From positions 1-38,990 of the forward strand of contig CAUPIJ010000018.1 in assembly GCA_963511305.1 (NCBI GenBank): a stretch of DNA of 38,990 nt, given 5' to 3'. The notes beneath the pieces were generated by a model. That model had not been told where the DNA came from. It did not search any database and saw only the letters and a list, made by a program, of their open reading frames with translations. The translations under genes were made by a program, and so were the position numbers. The DNA is from Propionimicrobium sp963511305. GTDB taxonomy: Bacteria; Actinomycetota; Actinomycetes; Propionibacteriales; Propionibacteriaceae. Shown in pieces: positions 7,741-16,199 of this stretch. The stretch's first letter is position 1; each line of letters starts with the position of its first letter.

Positions 7741-9678
7741 TTAATCTTTCGTCGCTTCTGCCACTGATTCTAGGAGCCGCCGCGAAACCAGCTCGCCGAA
7801 GATATCGACGTTTACGTGGCTGCCGTCATAGCGGATGTAATTGCCATCAATTGAATCGTCACATAGCGAATCGGTCCGGCCCGTTGGCCCAGCCTCGCAG
7901 AACAACGGATCGCCGTTGATGAGAAAGATCTTGTCGTTTTCTGAAGCTACCCGCTCAATGATGCTGTTGAACCGCTGGCGGTAATCGTCGTGGTTCATCA
8001 TGTATTGGACGATCGCGGAATTTAGCTGATTTTCTGGGCGGTTTAGGGTGCCAAGCCCGGGCCGCTCGGTGAGGATGACAACCAGCTTTGCGCCATCCGC
8101 AGTTAGTCTCTCGGCTGCAGCCCCGAAATCCTCTTCTTGGGCCTGCCAAAATTCCTCGGAGTCAGGTGAAAGGATCTTCTCGCCCTGATAGCGGTCGATG
8201 ATCTCATGTCGTGACCACCAAAGTATGTAGCCGGGACGGTAGATCTCTTTGGTCTCCATCTGAAGGTCGATGGCTTTGTGGCAGGGGCTGTGCTCCGGGT
8301 TCTTGGGGTCGGCAATAATGTCCGTGCCGAGAGGGGAGCAGCCGCCGAGGCTACCATTGACAACAGTGATGCCCTGATTCGCAGCGACTTTGGTTAGAAC
8401 AGGTGTCAGACGTCTTGGTACAGAATCACCTACTAGCATGATGGTGTCGTCGTGTAGCTCGGTGCCGTAGACCACCTTAAAAATTGGTTTGGAAATCGGG
8501 GTGCCTCCGGTGACTCCAGCGAAGAGAGCAACAACAAGCATAGAGGTGATGCCGAAACAAATAGTTTTGGTTTCAGTGAGCAGCTTGGCGATTGCGCCTT
8601 CTCGGATCGGCATCTCTACTAGGTGATACGAGGCCGCGGCGGTGGCTACCGTGAGCACAATTACTAGGAGCGACTTAGCTGGTTCAAAGCCTTTAGCCGG
8701 ATTCAATAGCCAGACCGCCCATGGCCAGTGCCAGAGATATAAGCCGTAGGAAATTCTGCCGAGGTAGCTGACTGGTTGCCAGGCCAAGACCTTCGATTCT
8801 GGGTGCTCTAGCCCGTACCTGATGCCGAGAATTAGCAGAGCAGACGCGACGCTGAATAGAGCTGCGCCGCCCACGAAATAGAATTTGGGTGGGCCGTCGA
8901 GCACGACAAACAGCGCCACGATCAGCACTGCCCCCGACCAGATCATCGGCCGAGAAAAACGCGTGAAGAACTTTTTTGCCCGGTCATCGGACGCGATGAT
9001 CGCCGCAAAAGCACCGATCATCGGCTCGAAGGCCTTCGTGTCGGTGCCCATGTAGGCCCTGTCGGTTGACTGGCCGTGAAGCGCAACCATCAGCGCCATT
9101 GAGATAGCAATTACGATTACTGAAACGGGTAAGAGCGTTCCTCGTGCCTTGAAAATGTCGGTGGATTTTGTTTTTCTGAACAATAAAAAGAACGTGAGGC
9201 CAATTAGTATCGGCCAGATCAAATAGAACTGTTCCTCAACCGCCAATGACCACATGTGCAATAGTGGCGAAGACGTACCGTCCGATTCAAAGTAAGAGCC
9301 GGCACCCGTGAAATGCCAATTTGCTAGGTAAAATACGGTGAACCAGGCATCCTCGCCCGTCGCCGAGCGTAGATAAACCGTTCCGCGCAGCCACGACCAA
9401 ATCAGCACTGCTGTGATGGTTAGCAAGGCAGCGGGCATCAGGCGGGCGATACGCCTGCTCCAGAAATGCTTATAGCGAATTCTGCCGTGATATTTAAGGT
9501 CGTTTAACAAGCTATTTGTGATCAAAAAGCCAGAAAGCACAAAGAAAATATCTACGCCTATGTATCCAGCAGCCATTCGTGGGAAAGAAACATGAAATGC
9601 GATAACTATGAAGACCGCGATGGTTCGTATCCCGTCGAGAGCATCGATTCGCCTTTTGCGAGCTGGAGCCTGTGCCAT
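7741..9678 (-). CDS. Acyltransferase-3 (OafA/YrhL type) with C-terminal SGNH domain
   Basis: About 645 residues. Residues ~10-390 form an acyltransferase-3 membrane domain with the signature start 'IDALDGIRTIAVFIVIAFH', the motif 'GYIGVDIFFVLSGFLI' and 'SLAVEEQFYLIWP'. About ten membrane spans follow. The C-terminal ~240 residues are an SGNH hydrolase-like domain with MLVGDSVPRR (GDS block) and a closing DGSHVN (D-x-x-H block). This two-domain design belongs to enzymes that move an acetyl group across the membrane and onto surface polysaccharide or peptidoglycan. The frame opens at 9768, but homology begins just after the ATG at 9678. On the minus strand, TATACT lies seven bases before this ATG, consistent with a leaderless start. 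The substrate is probably the glycan made by this locus. Confidence 0.9.
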   Translation of the reverse strand: MAQAPARKRRIDALDGIRTIAVFIVIAFHVSFPRMAAGYIGVDIFFVLSGFLITNSLLNDLKYHGRIRYKHFWSRRIARLMPAALLTITAVLIWSWLRGTVYLRSATGEDAWFTVFYLANWHFTGAGSYFESDGTSSPLLHMWSLAVEEQFYLIWPILIGLTFFLLFRKTKSTDIFKARGTLLPVSVIVIAISMALMVALHGQSTDRAYMGTDTKAFEPMIGAFAAIIASDDRAKKFFTRFSRPMIWSGAVLIVALFVVLDGPPKFYFVGGAALFSVASALLILGIRYGLEHPESKVLAWQPVSYLGRISYGLYLWHWPWAVWLLNPAKGFEPAKSLLVIVLTVATAAASYHLVEMPIREGAIAKLLTETKTICFGITSMLVVALFAGVTGGTPISKPIFKVVYGTELHDDTIMLVGDSVPRRLTPVLTKVAANQGITVVNGSLGGCSPLGTDIIADPKNPEHSPCHKAIDLQMETKEIYRPGYILWWSRHEIIDRYQGEKILSPDSEEFWQAQEEDFGAAAERLTADGAKLVVILTERPGLGTLNRPENQLNSAIVQYMMNHDDYRQRFNSIIERVASENDKIFLINGDPLFCEAGPTGRTDSLCDDSIDGNYIRYDGSHVNVDIFGELVSRRLLESVAEATKD

Positions 9679-9691
9679 GGCTGGCAGTATA
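9676..9691 (-). promoter_or_regulatory. Candidate -10 box for the leaderless acyltransferase start
   Basis: Read on the minus strand, TATACT (9691 to 9686) is followed by GCCAGCC and the ATG at 9678. This places an expected transcription start at or next to the ATG. There is no Shine-Dalgarno sequence. The ATG is part of the palindrome CCATGG (9675-9680), which on the plus strand provides the ATG of the CHAP-domain gene at 9677. Confidence 0.4.
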
Positions 9692-10132
9692 TCGATATGC
9701 AGGCTGCCGTTTAATCCCCAGGCTCTTGTCTCCATCGCTCGCAGCCAGCTAGGCAGCGGCGGTAGCACTTACTTAAGTGCGGCATACGGCCCCGGCTACT
9801 ACATCGCGTTGTGCGCGACCTTCCAGTGGTGGGTGTTCCACCAGGAAGGAGCTGGTGACCTCTTCTATGGTGGTGGCATCAGCCCCTCGCCGTTACAGAT
9901 CATGGAGTATTACCAGAGCAGGGGGCAGCTGACTAATTTTCCTCAGCCAGGTGACTTAGTATTCATTTTACTGACCCATTATGTTTCGCATATCGCAATG
10001 GTGACCATGGTTTCTGGAGACTCGATCAAGATCGTCGAAGGCAACGGGTTGCACGGCAGGGTTGAGGAACGCTGGATTGAAAAGTGGGGCGGTCGAGGCG
10101 GTGCAGCCGCTTACGCGCGTCCTAACTCCTGA
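9677..10132 (+). CDS. Small CHAP-domain (cysteine amidohydrolase/peptidase-like) protein
   Basis: About 151 residues. It begins FNPQALVSIARSQLGSGG, followed by a block ALCATFQWWVF containing the presumed nucleophile Cys, then PGDLVFI, 'VSHIAMVTMV' (presumed His) and IKIVEGNG. This order of Cys, PGD, His and EGN is that of the CHAP domain of peptidoglycan amidases/endopeptidases. There is no signal peptide or cell-wall-binding module, which is odd for a peptidoglycan hydrolase; it may be a remnant of a larger secreted protein or use another route. The ATG at 9677 has GGAG eight bases upstream. Upstream frame extension is antisense to the acyltransferase coding region. It ends TGATG, overlapping the ATG of the broken acyltransferase downstream. 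Confidence 0.65.
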   Translation: MAGSISICRLPFNPQALVSIARSQLGSGGSTYLSAAYGPGYYIALCATFQWWVFHQEGAGDLFYGGGISPSPLQIMEYYQSRGQLTNFPQPGDLVFILLTHYVSHIAMVTMVSGDSIKIVEGNGLHGRVEERWIEKWGGRGGAAAYARPNS

Positions 10133-10914
10133 TGATTTCTAATTCAGCAAAACGCTTAACCTGGCCTGACACACTAAAAGCATTTGCGTGTTTCCTCGTA
10201 GTTTGTTGGCACAGCAGTGCGTTAGCGATTGCCGCGGTCGAATTTGACACGGCAATCCATGCCGGGTGGTGGCCACTTGTTTTGTTAAATGGGTTTTGCA
10301 AGTTTGCCGTACCCATTTTCTTGATGGTCACAGGAATGTTTTGCTGGATCCAGGCTGTGAATACACCGCGAGAAAACTCTGGTCGTATATCTTACGAATC
10401 ACTGTTGTTCTCGTAGTGACTTCACTGGCCTGGTCAATCATCCAGTTCCGTTTCGGGGTTGCGAAGGACGGCGGCAGCGCAGGTTCCTTCGTTCTCATGA
10501 TCCTGGCAGGCCCATACCGCATGTGGTATTCGTGGGCTCTTTTGGGCGTCTATCTAGTGACTCCGATACTTCGGCAGATAGTTAAAGCCCGGCTGCTCTT
10601 TATACAGCTCTAATCGTCGGAAGCCTGTTGGTCTTCGGTAAGGGGCTGGTTGAAGACCTTGGTGCCAAAGACGCTGATATTTTAAGTTCTAAACTTCTAT
10701 GGTTCTCTGGGTCTATCGAATCCAAGGTCTCGTTGAGTCTGACCGCTGCATTCCCCTGCCTCTACGTGTTAGCTGGCTACTGGTTAGCCACGCAAAAATT
10801 ACTAAGCCCGTCAAGTGGCTAATCTATCTGCTCGAGGTGTTAGACGTATCGACCATAGTTTTTGCTATCAGTGTTCTTACAGCCTGGGGCATTGAGTCAA
10901 CCAAATCACTCTAA
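10132..10914 (+). pseudogene. Frameshifted and shortened acyltransferase-3 pseudogene
   Basis: Reading frame pieces join into one membrane acyltransferase-3 protein. The first piece (from ATG 10132) gives 'TWPDTLKAFACFLVVCWHS' and 'VPIFLMVTGMFCW'. Near 10345 the frame shifts to 'EYTARKLWSYILRITVVLVV' and 'AGPYRMWYSWALLGVYL', ending at 10613. Near 10590 it shifts again to 'ALYTALIVGSLLVFGKG' and 'CLYVLAGYWLA'. Near 10795 it shifts to 'KPVKWLIYLLEVLDVSTI', ending at 10914. At least three indels are needed, and the C-terminus is shorter than the family's usual ~330-350 residues. The family is the OafA-like surface polysaccharide O-acyltransferase group. Sequencing error is an alternative, but three separate shifts at non-homopolymer sites favour true decay. 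Confidence 0.8.
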
Positions 10915-10989
10915 TCTCTGGCTACTAATTGATCTCTCGTCCTGCTGTTTCGTGCGCGAGTAAGTAGCAAAAACACTGGCAGGTGCACA

Positions 10990-10995
10990 TAGAAT
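10990..10995 (+). promoter_or_regulatory. Candidate -10 box upstream of the UDP-sugar dehydrogenase
   Basis: TAGAAT (5/6 match to TATAAT) lies 32 bases before the ATG at 11027, in a 112-bp gap after the acyltransferase pseudogene. The hexamer 17 bases upstream (GCAAAA) is a poor -35. A GAAAGG ribosome binding element precedes the ATG by seven bases. Confidence 0.3.
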
Positions 10996-11026
10996 CGCCT
11001 TATCTAATCAATTAGAAAGGCTCTTT

Positions 11027-12316
11027 ATGCGCATCGCAGTTGTGGCTATGGGCAAGATCGGCCTGCCGCTGGCAGTTCAGTTTGCAGACATGGGACACGA
11101 AGTTGTTGGCGTCGACGTCAACGAAAAGACCGTTGAGGTCGTCAACCAGGGCAAGGAGCCTTTCCCGGGCGAGGCTCACCTGGCCGAAAAGCTCGCCGAG
11201 CTGGTGCCCGCGGGTAAGCTGTGCGCCACCACCGATTACGCGGACGCCATTCCCGAGGCCGACGCCATCGTTCTGGTCGTTCCGCTGTTCGTCAACGACG
11301 AAACCTGGGAGCCGGACTTCGGTTGGATGGATGCTGCTACCCGTTCCCTTGCTGAGCACCTAACCCCGAACACCCTGATCAGCTACGAGACCACGCTGCC
11401 CGTCGGCACCACTCGCAACCGCTGGAAGCCGATGATTGAAGAAATCAGCGGGCTCACCGAGGGCAAAGACTTCCACCTGGTGTTCAGCCCCGAGCGCGTC
11501 CTAACTGGCCGCGTATTCGCCGATCTCAAGCGCTACCCTAAGCTCGTCGGCGGCCTGAACGACGAAGGCACCAAGGCCGGCATCGAGTTCTACAAGCAGG
11601 TGCTCACCTTCGATGACCGCCCCGACCTGCCGCGCGAAAACGGCGTCTGGGACATGGGCACCGCCGAAGCCGCAGAGATGGCCAAGCTCGCCGAAACCAC
11701 CTATCGCGACGTCAACATTGGTCTGGCTAACCAGTACGCGGTTTACGCAGACAAAGAGGGCATCGACGTCGAGAAGGTCATCGACGCCTGCAACTCGCAG
11801 CCGTACAGCCACATTCATCGCCCAGGCATCGCCGTCGGTGGACACTGCATCCCGGTGTACCCGCGCCTCTACCTGTCGACCGACCCGGACGCATCCATCG
11901 TCCGCACCGCTCGCCAGTTCAACGCGCAGATGCCTGACTACGTTGTAAACCGCCTGGACGAGACCCTTGGTGGGCTAAAAGACCTCGCGGTTGTTGTCCT
12001 CGGCGCCTCCTACCGTGGTGCTGTCAAGGAAACCGCCTTCTCTGGTGTTTTCCGCACCGTCGAGGCGCTGCGTGAAAAGGGCGCCAAGGTGCTGGTTCAC
12101 GACCCGATGTTCTTCGACGACGAGCTCGCAAAGTTCGGTTGGGACGCCTACCACATGGGCGACCAGGTCGACGCAGCCATCGTTCAGGCAGACCACGCCG
12201 AATACAAGCAGCTCAAGCCGGCAGACCTGCCCGGCATCAAGGTGCTCTTTGACGGCCGCCGAATAACAGATCCGGCGTTGTGGAAGGGCACTCCGCGAAT
12301 CGTTATAGGCGAGTAA
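11027..12316 (+). CDS. Nucleotide-sugar dehydrogenase (UDP-ManNAc/UDP-Glc 6-dehydrogenase family)
   Basis: 429 residues. The N-terminal Rossmann domain begins MRIAVVAMGKIGLPLA, with an acidic residue after beta-2 (GVDVNE) indicating NAD. The central part carries 'VFSPERVLTGRVFADL' and 'EMAKLAETTYRDVNI'. The catalytic Cys is in GGHCIPVYP, near residue 274. The C-terminal domain has VVVLGASYRG. The enzyme oxidises C6 of a UDP-sugar to the uronate in two NAD-dependent steps. The spacing and 'ETTLPVGTT'/'SPERVLTG' blocks look closer to the WecC-type UDP-N-acetylmannosamine/GlcNAc dehydrogenases than to UDP-glucose enzymes, but the substrate is not proven. Codon use is more GC-rich at third positions than in the neighbouring glycosyltransferases. 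A terminator follows, so it is probably monocistronic. Confidence 0.9.
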   Translation: MRIAVVAMGKIGLPLAVQFADMGHEVVGVDVNEKTVEVVNQGKEPFPGEAHLAEKLAELVPAGKLCATTDYADAIPEADAIVLVVPLFVNDETWEPDFGWMDAATRSLAEHLTPNTLISYETTLPVGTTRNRWKPMIEEISGLTEGKDFHLVFSPERVLTGRVFADLKRYPKLVGGLNDEGTKAGIEFYKQVLTFDDRPDLPRENGVWDMGTAEAAEMAKLAETTYRDVNIGLANQYAVYADKEGIDVEKVIDACNSQPYSHIHRPGIAVGGHCIPVYPRLYLSTDPDASIVRTARQFNAQMPDYVVNRLDETLGGLKDLAVVVLGASYRGAVKETAFSGVFRTVEALREKGAKVLVHDPMFFDDELAKFGWDAYHMGDQVDAAIVQADHAEYKQLKPADLPGIKVLFDGRRITDPALWKGTPRIVIGE

Positions 12317-12326
12317 AAGCAATTAT

Positions 12327-12362
12327 CTAATGGGCAGCAGATTATTTTCTGCTGCCCATTAG
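12327..12362 (+). terminator. Strong hairpin after the UDP-sugar dehydrogenase
   Basis: A perfect 14-bp stem (CTAATGGGCAGCAG at 12327-12340, complement at 12349-12362) with an 8-base loop ATTATTTT lies 10 bases after the stop. It lacks a strong T run downstream (ACTCTTAG), so termination may be partial. Confidence 0.7.
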
Positions 12363-12415
12363 ACTCTTAGTAACCTGAAACCTGGCTGTAAGCCGTAATT
12401 TTGGAGGGTTAAACA

Positions 12416-15400
12416 ATGCCGTTCTTTTCCGTGGTGGTAACTGCCTATAACCAAGAGCAATACATTGGCGAGGCTCTCGACAGCGTGCTCAATCAGGGCT
12501 TTGACGATCTAGAAGTGATCATCGTCGACGACCAAAGCTCGGACGGCACCGCCAGGATCCTCAACGAATATGCGGAGAGGGATCAGCGGGTGAAGGTGAT
12601 CACCAGGGAACAGAACCAAGGCGTTCACTTGGCATTCAAAACAGGCACTTCCCAAACTACTGGAAAGTTTGTTCTTTATCTAGCAGGCGATGATCAGCTT
12701 GCTGAAGGTTCCCTAGTGAAGATCCACCAGGATTTATCTAAAGATCCGGTAGACATGCTACAGACCTTCGTGAAGGTGCCGGATTCCGATATTTTGTCCG
12801 AAGAAGTTACGGCTGGATATGAAAATGCTGCTAACCTGGTCGTCCCACAGGTAACTGGCCTGGGGCCGCTAAAACTTATGGCCTGCGAGTCCTATGGTCC
12901 TTCGCCTAATTGGAGCCTTGCTCTGCAGGTATATTGCGGAGACTTCATCCGCAAGGCGTTCGAAATGATGACCGATGAGCGGATGGATTATGCAGAAGAT
13001 ACCTACGAGTGTTTCGTGATCAGAGCGCTCAGCCGCAGCGCGCGTCCAGCCTCAGATGGACCGCACTACGTCTATTTCATCGACCGGGGAGTCTCTGGCG
13101 CCGAAATCACCCGAAAGAATATCGACGAGCGAACCGCTGGAATCAAACATTCGACCGACGAAATCAATAAATTCGTCCATGACCTTGGGGATCCGGAAGT
13201 TGTTGAGTGCGCAAAGAGCTTTATCAAGCGCTATCAGTTGGCTTTCCTATACAGCCTGAAGAGGAGCGAACCAGGAGACCTGGAGTATTGCGTCGAGAAA
13301 TTCGCGGAGTTCGTCGACCCCAGCTACATTTCCGAAGCACTGTACGGCATCGCCCGAGACAAGTCGTACGAGATTTGGACGCAGCAGGACGGTACTGCGT
13401 CTTTAGAGCCGGTTAAGGGGTTGATCAGGTTAGCTGAAAGATTCGGTGACAAGCTTTCCGAAAAAGGAGCTGAATACAAGCGAGGAGCCCTAAACCATAT
13501 GAACGATATTTCTAAACTCGAGCATCTGCAGTCTCCGGCAGAACCTCTAGTGCCAGGCGGACCCAGGGCTCGTATTTACGTCGCCAGCCACAAGCAGGTG
13601 CAGTTCCCAGAGGCCTCAGCTTATGTGCCAGTTCAGGTTAATTCGGCAGCAGCCGCAAACAGGTTCATGGGCTTCCGCCACGACGACGAGGGCGACAGCA
13701 TCTCTGACCGCAACGCGCGCTACTGCGAGCTGACCGTGCAGTACATGGCGTGGAAGAACGAAGACGCCGATTACTACGGTTTCTGCCACTACCGTCGTTA
13801 TTTCAATCTTTCCGGCAACGAATACAAGCCGAACGCTTGGGGCGAGGTCATGGCCGACCGCCTAAACGACGATGCTGTGCAGCGTTTCGGGCTAACCAAC
13901 GAGAAGCTCACTGAGGCTCTCGAGGACGTGGACGTGCTGTGTTCGCCGCGCAACGATGTCTCAAAGTTCCCCGATCACTTTTCCTCGGTGCGTGACCACT
14001 GGCACAAGGCCGAACACCTGCTCGACCAGGATCTCGAGCTGCTAGACGATGTTGTTCGCGAGCTGCAACCGAAGTATTCAGCCGCGCTCGAAGAAGTGCT
14101 GTCAGGCACTCAAGTCAGCTTCTGCAACATGTACGTCATGCGCAAGCAGATCTTCTTCGACTACTGCGAGTGGCTGTTTCCGCTTCTTGAGCGATTCGAA
14201 GAGAAACGCAGCTACGAGCACTATTCCAAGGAGGCGCTGCGCACAGTCGGCCACCTGGCCGAGCGGTTGTTCAACGTCTACATGCTGCACGCCACGCGCA
14301 ACACTGACATCAAGGTTAAGTACGCCCAGGTGGTGCACTTCGAAAACCCGGATCCGGTTGTGTCTAGCCTGCCGCCGGCCTTCGATCATGACGCCGTCCC
14401 GGTGGTCTTCGCCGGTGATAACAACTACGCCCCGCAATTAGACGTCTCGGTTCTTTCGCTAGCCGAGAATTCCTCGCCAACCAGCTACTACGACGTGGTG
14501 ATCTTCTCGGCCGACTTGGCTCCCGACCGCTTCGCGCGGATCAAGCAGAGCGTCGCACACTACCCGAATATCAGTGTCAGGCTCTTCAACGTGAAGCCGT
14601 TGCTTAAGCAGCGTGACCTGAGAGCCAACGCGCACATTTCCGTCGAGACCTACTACCGATTCCTGATTCAGGACGTGCTTGGCTGCTACGACAAGGTGCT
14701 CTACCTCGACTCTGACATGATCATTCTCGATGATGTCGCCAAGCTATATGCCACAGATATAGGCGACAAGGCTATCGGCGCGATGCACGACGTCGACTTC
14801 CTCGGCAACCTGAATATCAAGGGCGGCAACCGCGTCCAGTACGCCAAGGAAACCTTGGAGATGGACGACCCTTACGCCTACTTCCAGGCAGGGGTTCTGT
14901 TGCTGAACAACAAGCGTCTTCGTGAGCTCTACACGGTTGAAGACTGGCTGAAGTTCGCTGAGCAGCCACTGCTCTACAACGACCAGGACGTGCTCAACAT
15001 GCGTCTCGAGCACGAGGTCGTTTACCTTGACCCGCACTGGAATGTGCTCATGGATGGCGGCCGCGTTGAGGCTGCGCTGCGTTTTGCACCCGCCGAACTG
15101 TTTGACGAGTATCTTGAGACTAGAAAGAACCCGCGAATCATTCACTACGCGGGTGGCCTAAAGCCATGGAATGATCCATCTTGTGACTTCGCGCCTTACT
15201 GGTGGAAGTACGCCAAGATGTCGTCCTTCTACGAAGAGGTGTTGTTGAAGGGACGCAAGGGCGGCCCGACCGGCACCAAGCTCTGGAACAAACTGCGCGA
15301 TACCGCCACCACGGGAACCATCGGCAAGGTCGGCGAGAAGCTGATGCCGATCGGCTCCAGGCGCCGTGAGACCGCCAAGCGGGTCGGTAAAAAAGTCGTG

Positions 15401-15418
15401 ACCAAACTCCTGCCATAG
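12416..15418 (+). CDS. Three-domain glycosyltransferase: GT2, DUF4422, GT8
   Basis: 1000 residues in three enzymatic-looking parts. Residues ~1-230 are a GT2 GT-A domain (SVVVTAYNQEQYIGEALDSV, IIVDDQSSDGT). A helical linker follows. Residues ~385-650 match DUF4422, a putative glycosyltransferase domain: 'IYVASHKQVQFPE', then 'NARYCELTVQYMAWKN' and DYYGFCHYRRYF. Residues ~658-925 are a GT8 domain starting VPVVFAGDNNYAPQ, with the D-x-D in VLYLDSDMIIL near residue 765 and a closing 'RIIHYAGGLKPWND'. The protein tail is basic. GT8 enzymes retain configuration and often transfer Gal or Glc; GT2 enzymes invert. One polypeptide may therefore add successive sugars. A GGAGGG ribosome binding site precedes the ATG. 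It is flanked by hairpins on both sides, so it is a single-gene unit. Confidence 0.9.
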   Translation: MPFFSVVVTAYNQEQYIGEALDSVLNQGFDDLEVIIVDDQSSDGTARILNEYAERDQRVKVITREQNQGVHLAFKTGTSQTTGKFVLYLAGDDQLAEGSLVKIHQDLSKDPVDMLQTFVKVPDSDILSEEVTAGYENAANLVVPQVTGLGPLKLMACESYGPSPNWSLALQVYCGDFIRKAFEMMTDERMDYAEDTYECFVIRALSRSARPASDGPHYVYFIDRGVSGAEITRKNIDERTAGIKHSTDEINKFVHDLGDPEVVECAKSFIKRYQLAFLYSLKRSEPGDLEYCVEKFAEFVDPSYISEALYGIARDKSYEIWTQQDGTASLEPVKGLIRLAERFGDKLSEKGAEYKRGALNHMNDISKLEHLQSPAEPLVPGGPRARIYVASHKQVQFPEASAYVPVQVNSAAAANRFMGFRHDDEGDSISDRNARYCELTVQYMAWKNEDADYYGFCHYRRYFNLSGNEYKPNAWGEVMADRLNDDAVQRFGLTNEKLTEALEDVDVLCSPRNDVSKFPDHFSSVRDHWHKAEHLLDQDLELLDDVVRELQPKYSAALEEVLSGTQVSFCNMYVMRKQIFFDYCEWLFPLLERFEEKRSYEHYSKEALRTVGHLAERLFNVYMLHATRNTDIKVKYAQVVHFENPDPVVSSLPPAFDHDAVPVVFAGDNNYAPQLDVSVLSLAENSSPTSYYDVVIFSADLAPDRFARIKQSVAHYPNISVRLFNVKPLLKQRDLRANAHISVETYYRFLIQDVLGCYDKVLYLDSDMIILDDVAKLYATDIGDKAIGAMHDVDFLGNLNIKGGNRVQYAKETLEMDDPYAYFQAGVLLLNNKRLRELYTVEDWLKFAEQPLLYNDQDVLNMRLEHEVVYLDPHWNVLMDGGRVEAALRFAPAELFDEYLETRKNPRIIHYAGGLKPWNDPSCDFAPYWWKYAKMSSFYEEVLLKGRKGGPTGTKLWNKLRDTATTGTIGKVGEKLMPIGSRRRETAKRVGKKVVTKLLP

Positions 15419-15423
15419 CAGAA

Positions 15424-15445
15424 GGGTTGCCTAAATAGGCAGCCC
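15424..15445. terminator. Possible bidirectional hairpin between convergent genes
   Basis: GGTTGCCT, loop AAAT, AGGCAGCC forms an 8-bp stem (one G-U pair), extendable by a G-C pair, between the ends of the glycosyltransferase fusion and wzt. No clear T run is seen in either direction. Confidence 0.4.
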
Positions 15446-15464
15446 CTGAAAATGTGCTTGAGAA

Positions 15465-16199
15465 TCAACCGCGCAGATACGCAACTGCTTCGTTGATGTC
15501 GCCGTCATGGACGACGTTTCCGTGTTCCAGCACGACGCCACGATCGCACAGCTTGCTGACCATGTCCAGGTCGTGGCTGACGATGACCAGCGCTTTGCCG
15601 GACTCTTTCAGTTCGTTGATGCGGTTCAGGCATTTCTTTTGGAAAGGCTCATCGCCGACCGAAAGGATTTCGTCAACCAGGAAGACGTCCGGGTCCGTAT
15701 GGACGGCGACCGAGAACGCCAGCCGCAAGAACATGCCGGAGGAGTAGAACTTGACCTCGGTGTCGATGAACTCGCGAATCTCGCTGAAGTCGACTATCTC
15801 GTCAAACTTCTCTTCGATCTGCTTCTCAGTCATGCCCAGGATCGCGCCGTTCAAGAATACGTTTTCGCGCCCGGTGAGGTCGGGGTGGAAGCCCGCTCCG
15901 ACCTCGATCAGGCCGGCCAGTTTGCCGCGCACCTTTATTGACCCCTCGTCGGGCTTCATCACGCCAGAAATCATCTTCAGCAGCGTCGACTTGCCCGATC
16001 CGTTGTAACCGAGCAGTGCGACGGTCTCGCCGTCGTGAATCTGCAGGTTCACGTTGTTCAGCGCTGTGAAGCGCTCGGATTCAGCCTCTCGCTTACCCAT
16101 CAGCTTGGCGACGATGAATTCCTTCATGGAATGCGTGTGGCGAATCTTGAAGCGCTTGGTTACCCGATCGACGATCACGCAAGTGTTTGGATCTACCAT
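15465..16199 (-). CDS. wzt: ABC transporter ATPase for polysaccharide export (Wzt/TagH-like)
   Basis: 244 residues. Walker A is LLGYNGSGKSTLLKMISG. It carries the LIEVGAGFHPDLTGRENVFLN-type block typical of polysaccharide/teichoic acid export ATPases, the signature KFYSSGMFLRLAFSVA, Walker B FLVDEILSVGD and the switch histidine VSHD. It is short, without the C-terminal carbohydrate-binding extension of O9a-type Wzt, so export need not depend on recognition of a chain-end cap. The ATG (16199) abuts the stop of the permease gene with no gap, indicating coupled translation. With glf upstream, this arrangement resembles the mycobacterial galactan exporter region (Rv3781-Rv3783 type). The symbol is used in the generic sense. 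Confidence 0.9.
   Translation of the reverse strand: MVDPNTCVIVDRVTKRFKIRHTHSMKEFIVAKLMGKREAESERFTALNNVNLQIHDGETVALLGYNGSGKSTLLKMISGVMKPDEGSIKVRGKLAGLIEVGAGFHPDLTGRENVFLNGAILGMTEKQIEEKFDEIVDFSEIREFIDTEVKFYSSGMFLRLAFSVAVHTDPDVFLVDEILSVGDEPFQKKCLNRINELKESGKALVIVSHDLDMVSKLCDRGVVLEHGNVVHDGDINEAVAYLRG

Noticed and set aside
8103..8363. 86-residue minus-strand frame inside the acyltransferase gene
   Set aside because: An out-of-frame reading of the SGNH domain with low-complexity Arg/Ser/Thr composition.
9608..9676. Upstream start of the CHAP-domain gene
   Set aside because: The extra residues mirror the opposite strand's conserved acyltransferase N-terminus. The ATG at 9677 has its own ribosome binding element.
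10132..10416. Short intact 94-residue membrane protein
   Set aside because: It is only the N-terminal piece of an acyltransferase-3. The remaining pieces follow in other frames, so it is annotated as a pseudogene.
15507..15941. 144-residue plus-strand frame opposite the export ATPase
   Set aside because: It is a shadow of wzt, whose motifs are complete on the other strand. The frame shows no family pattern.
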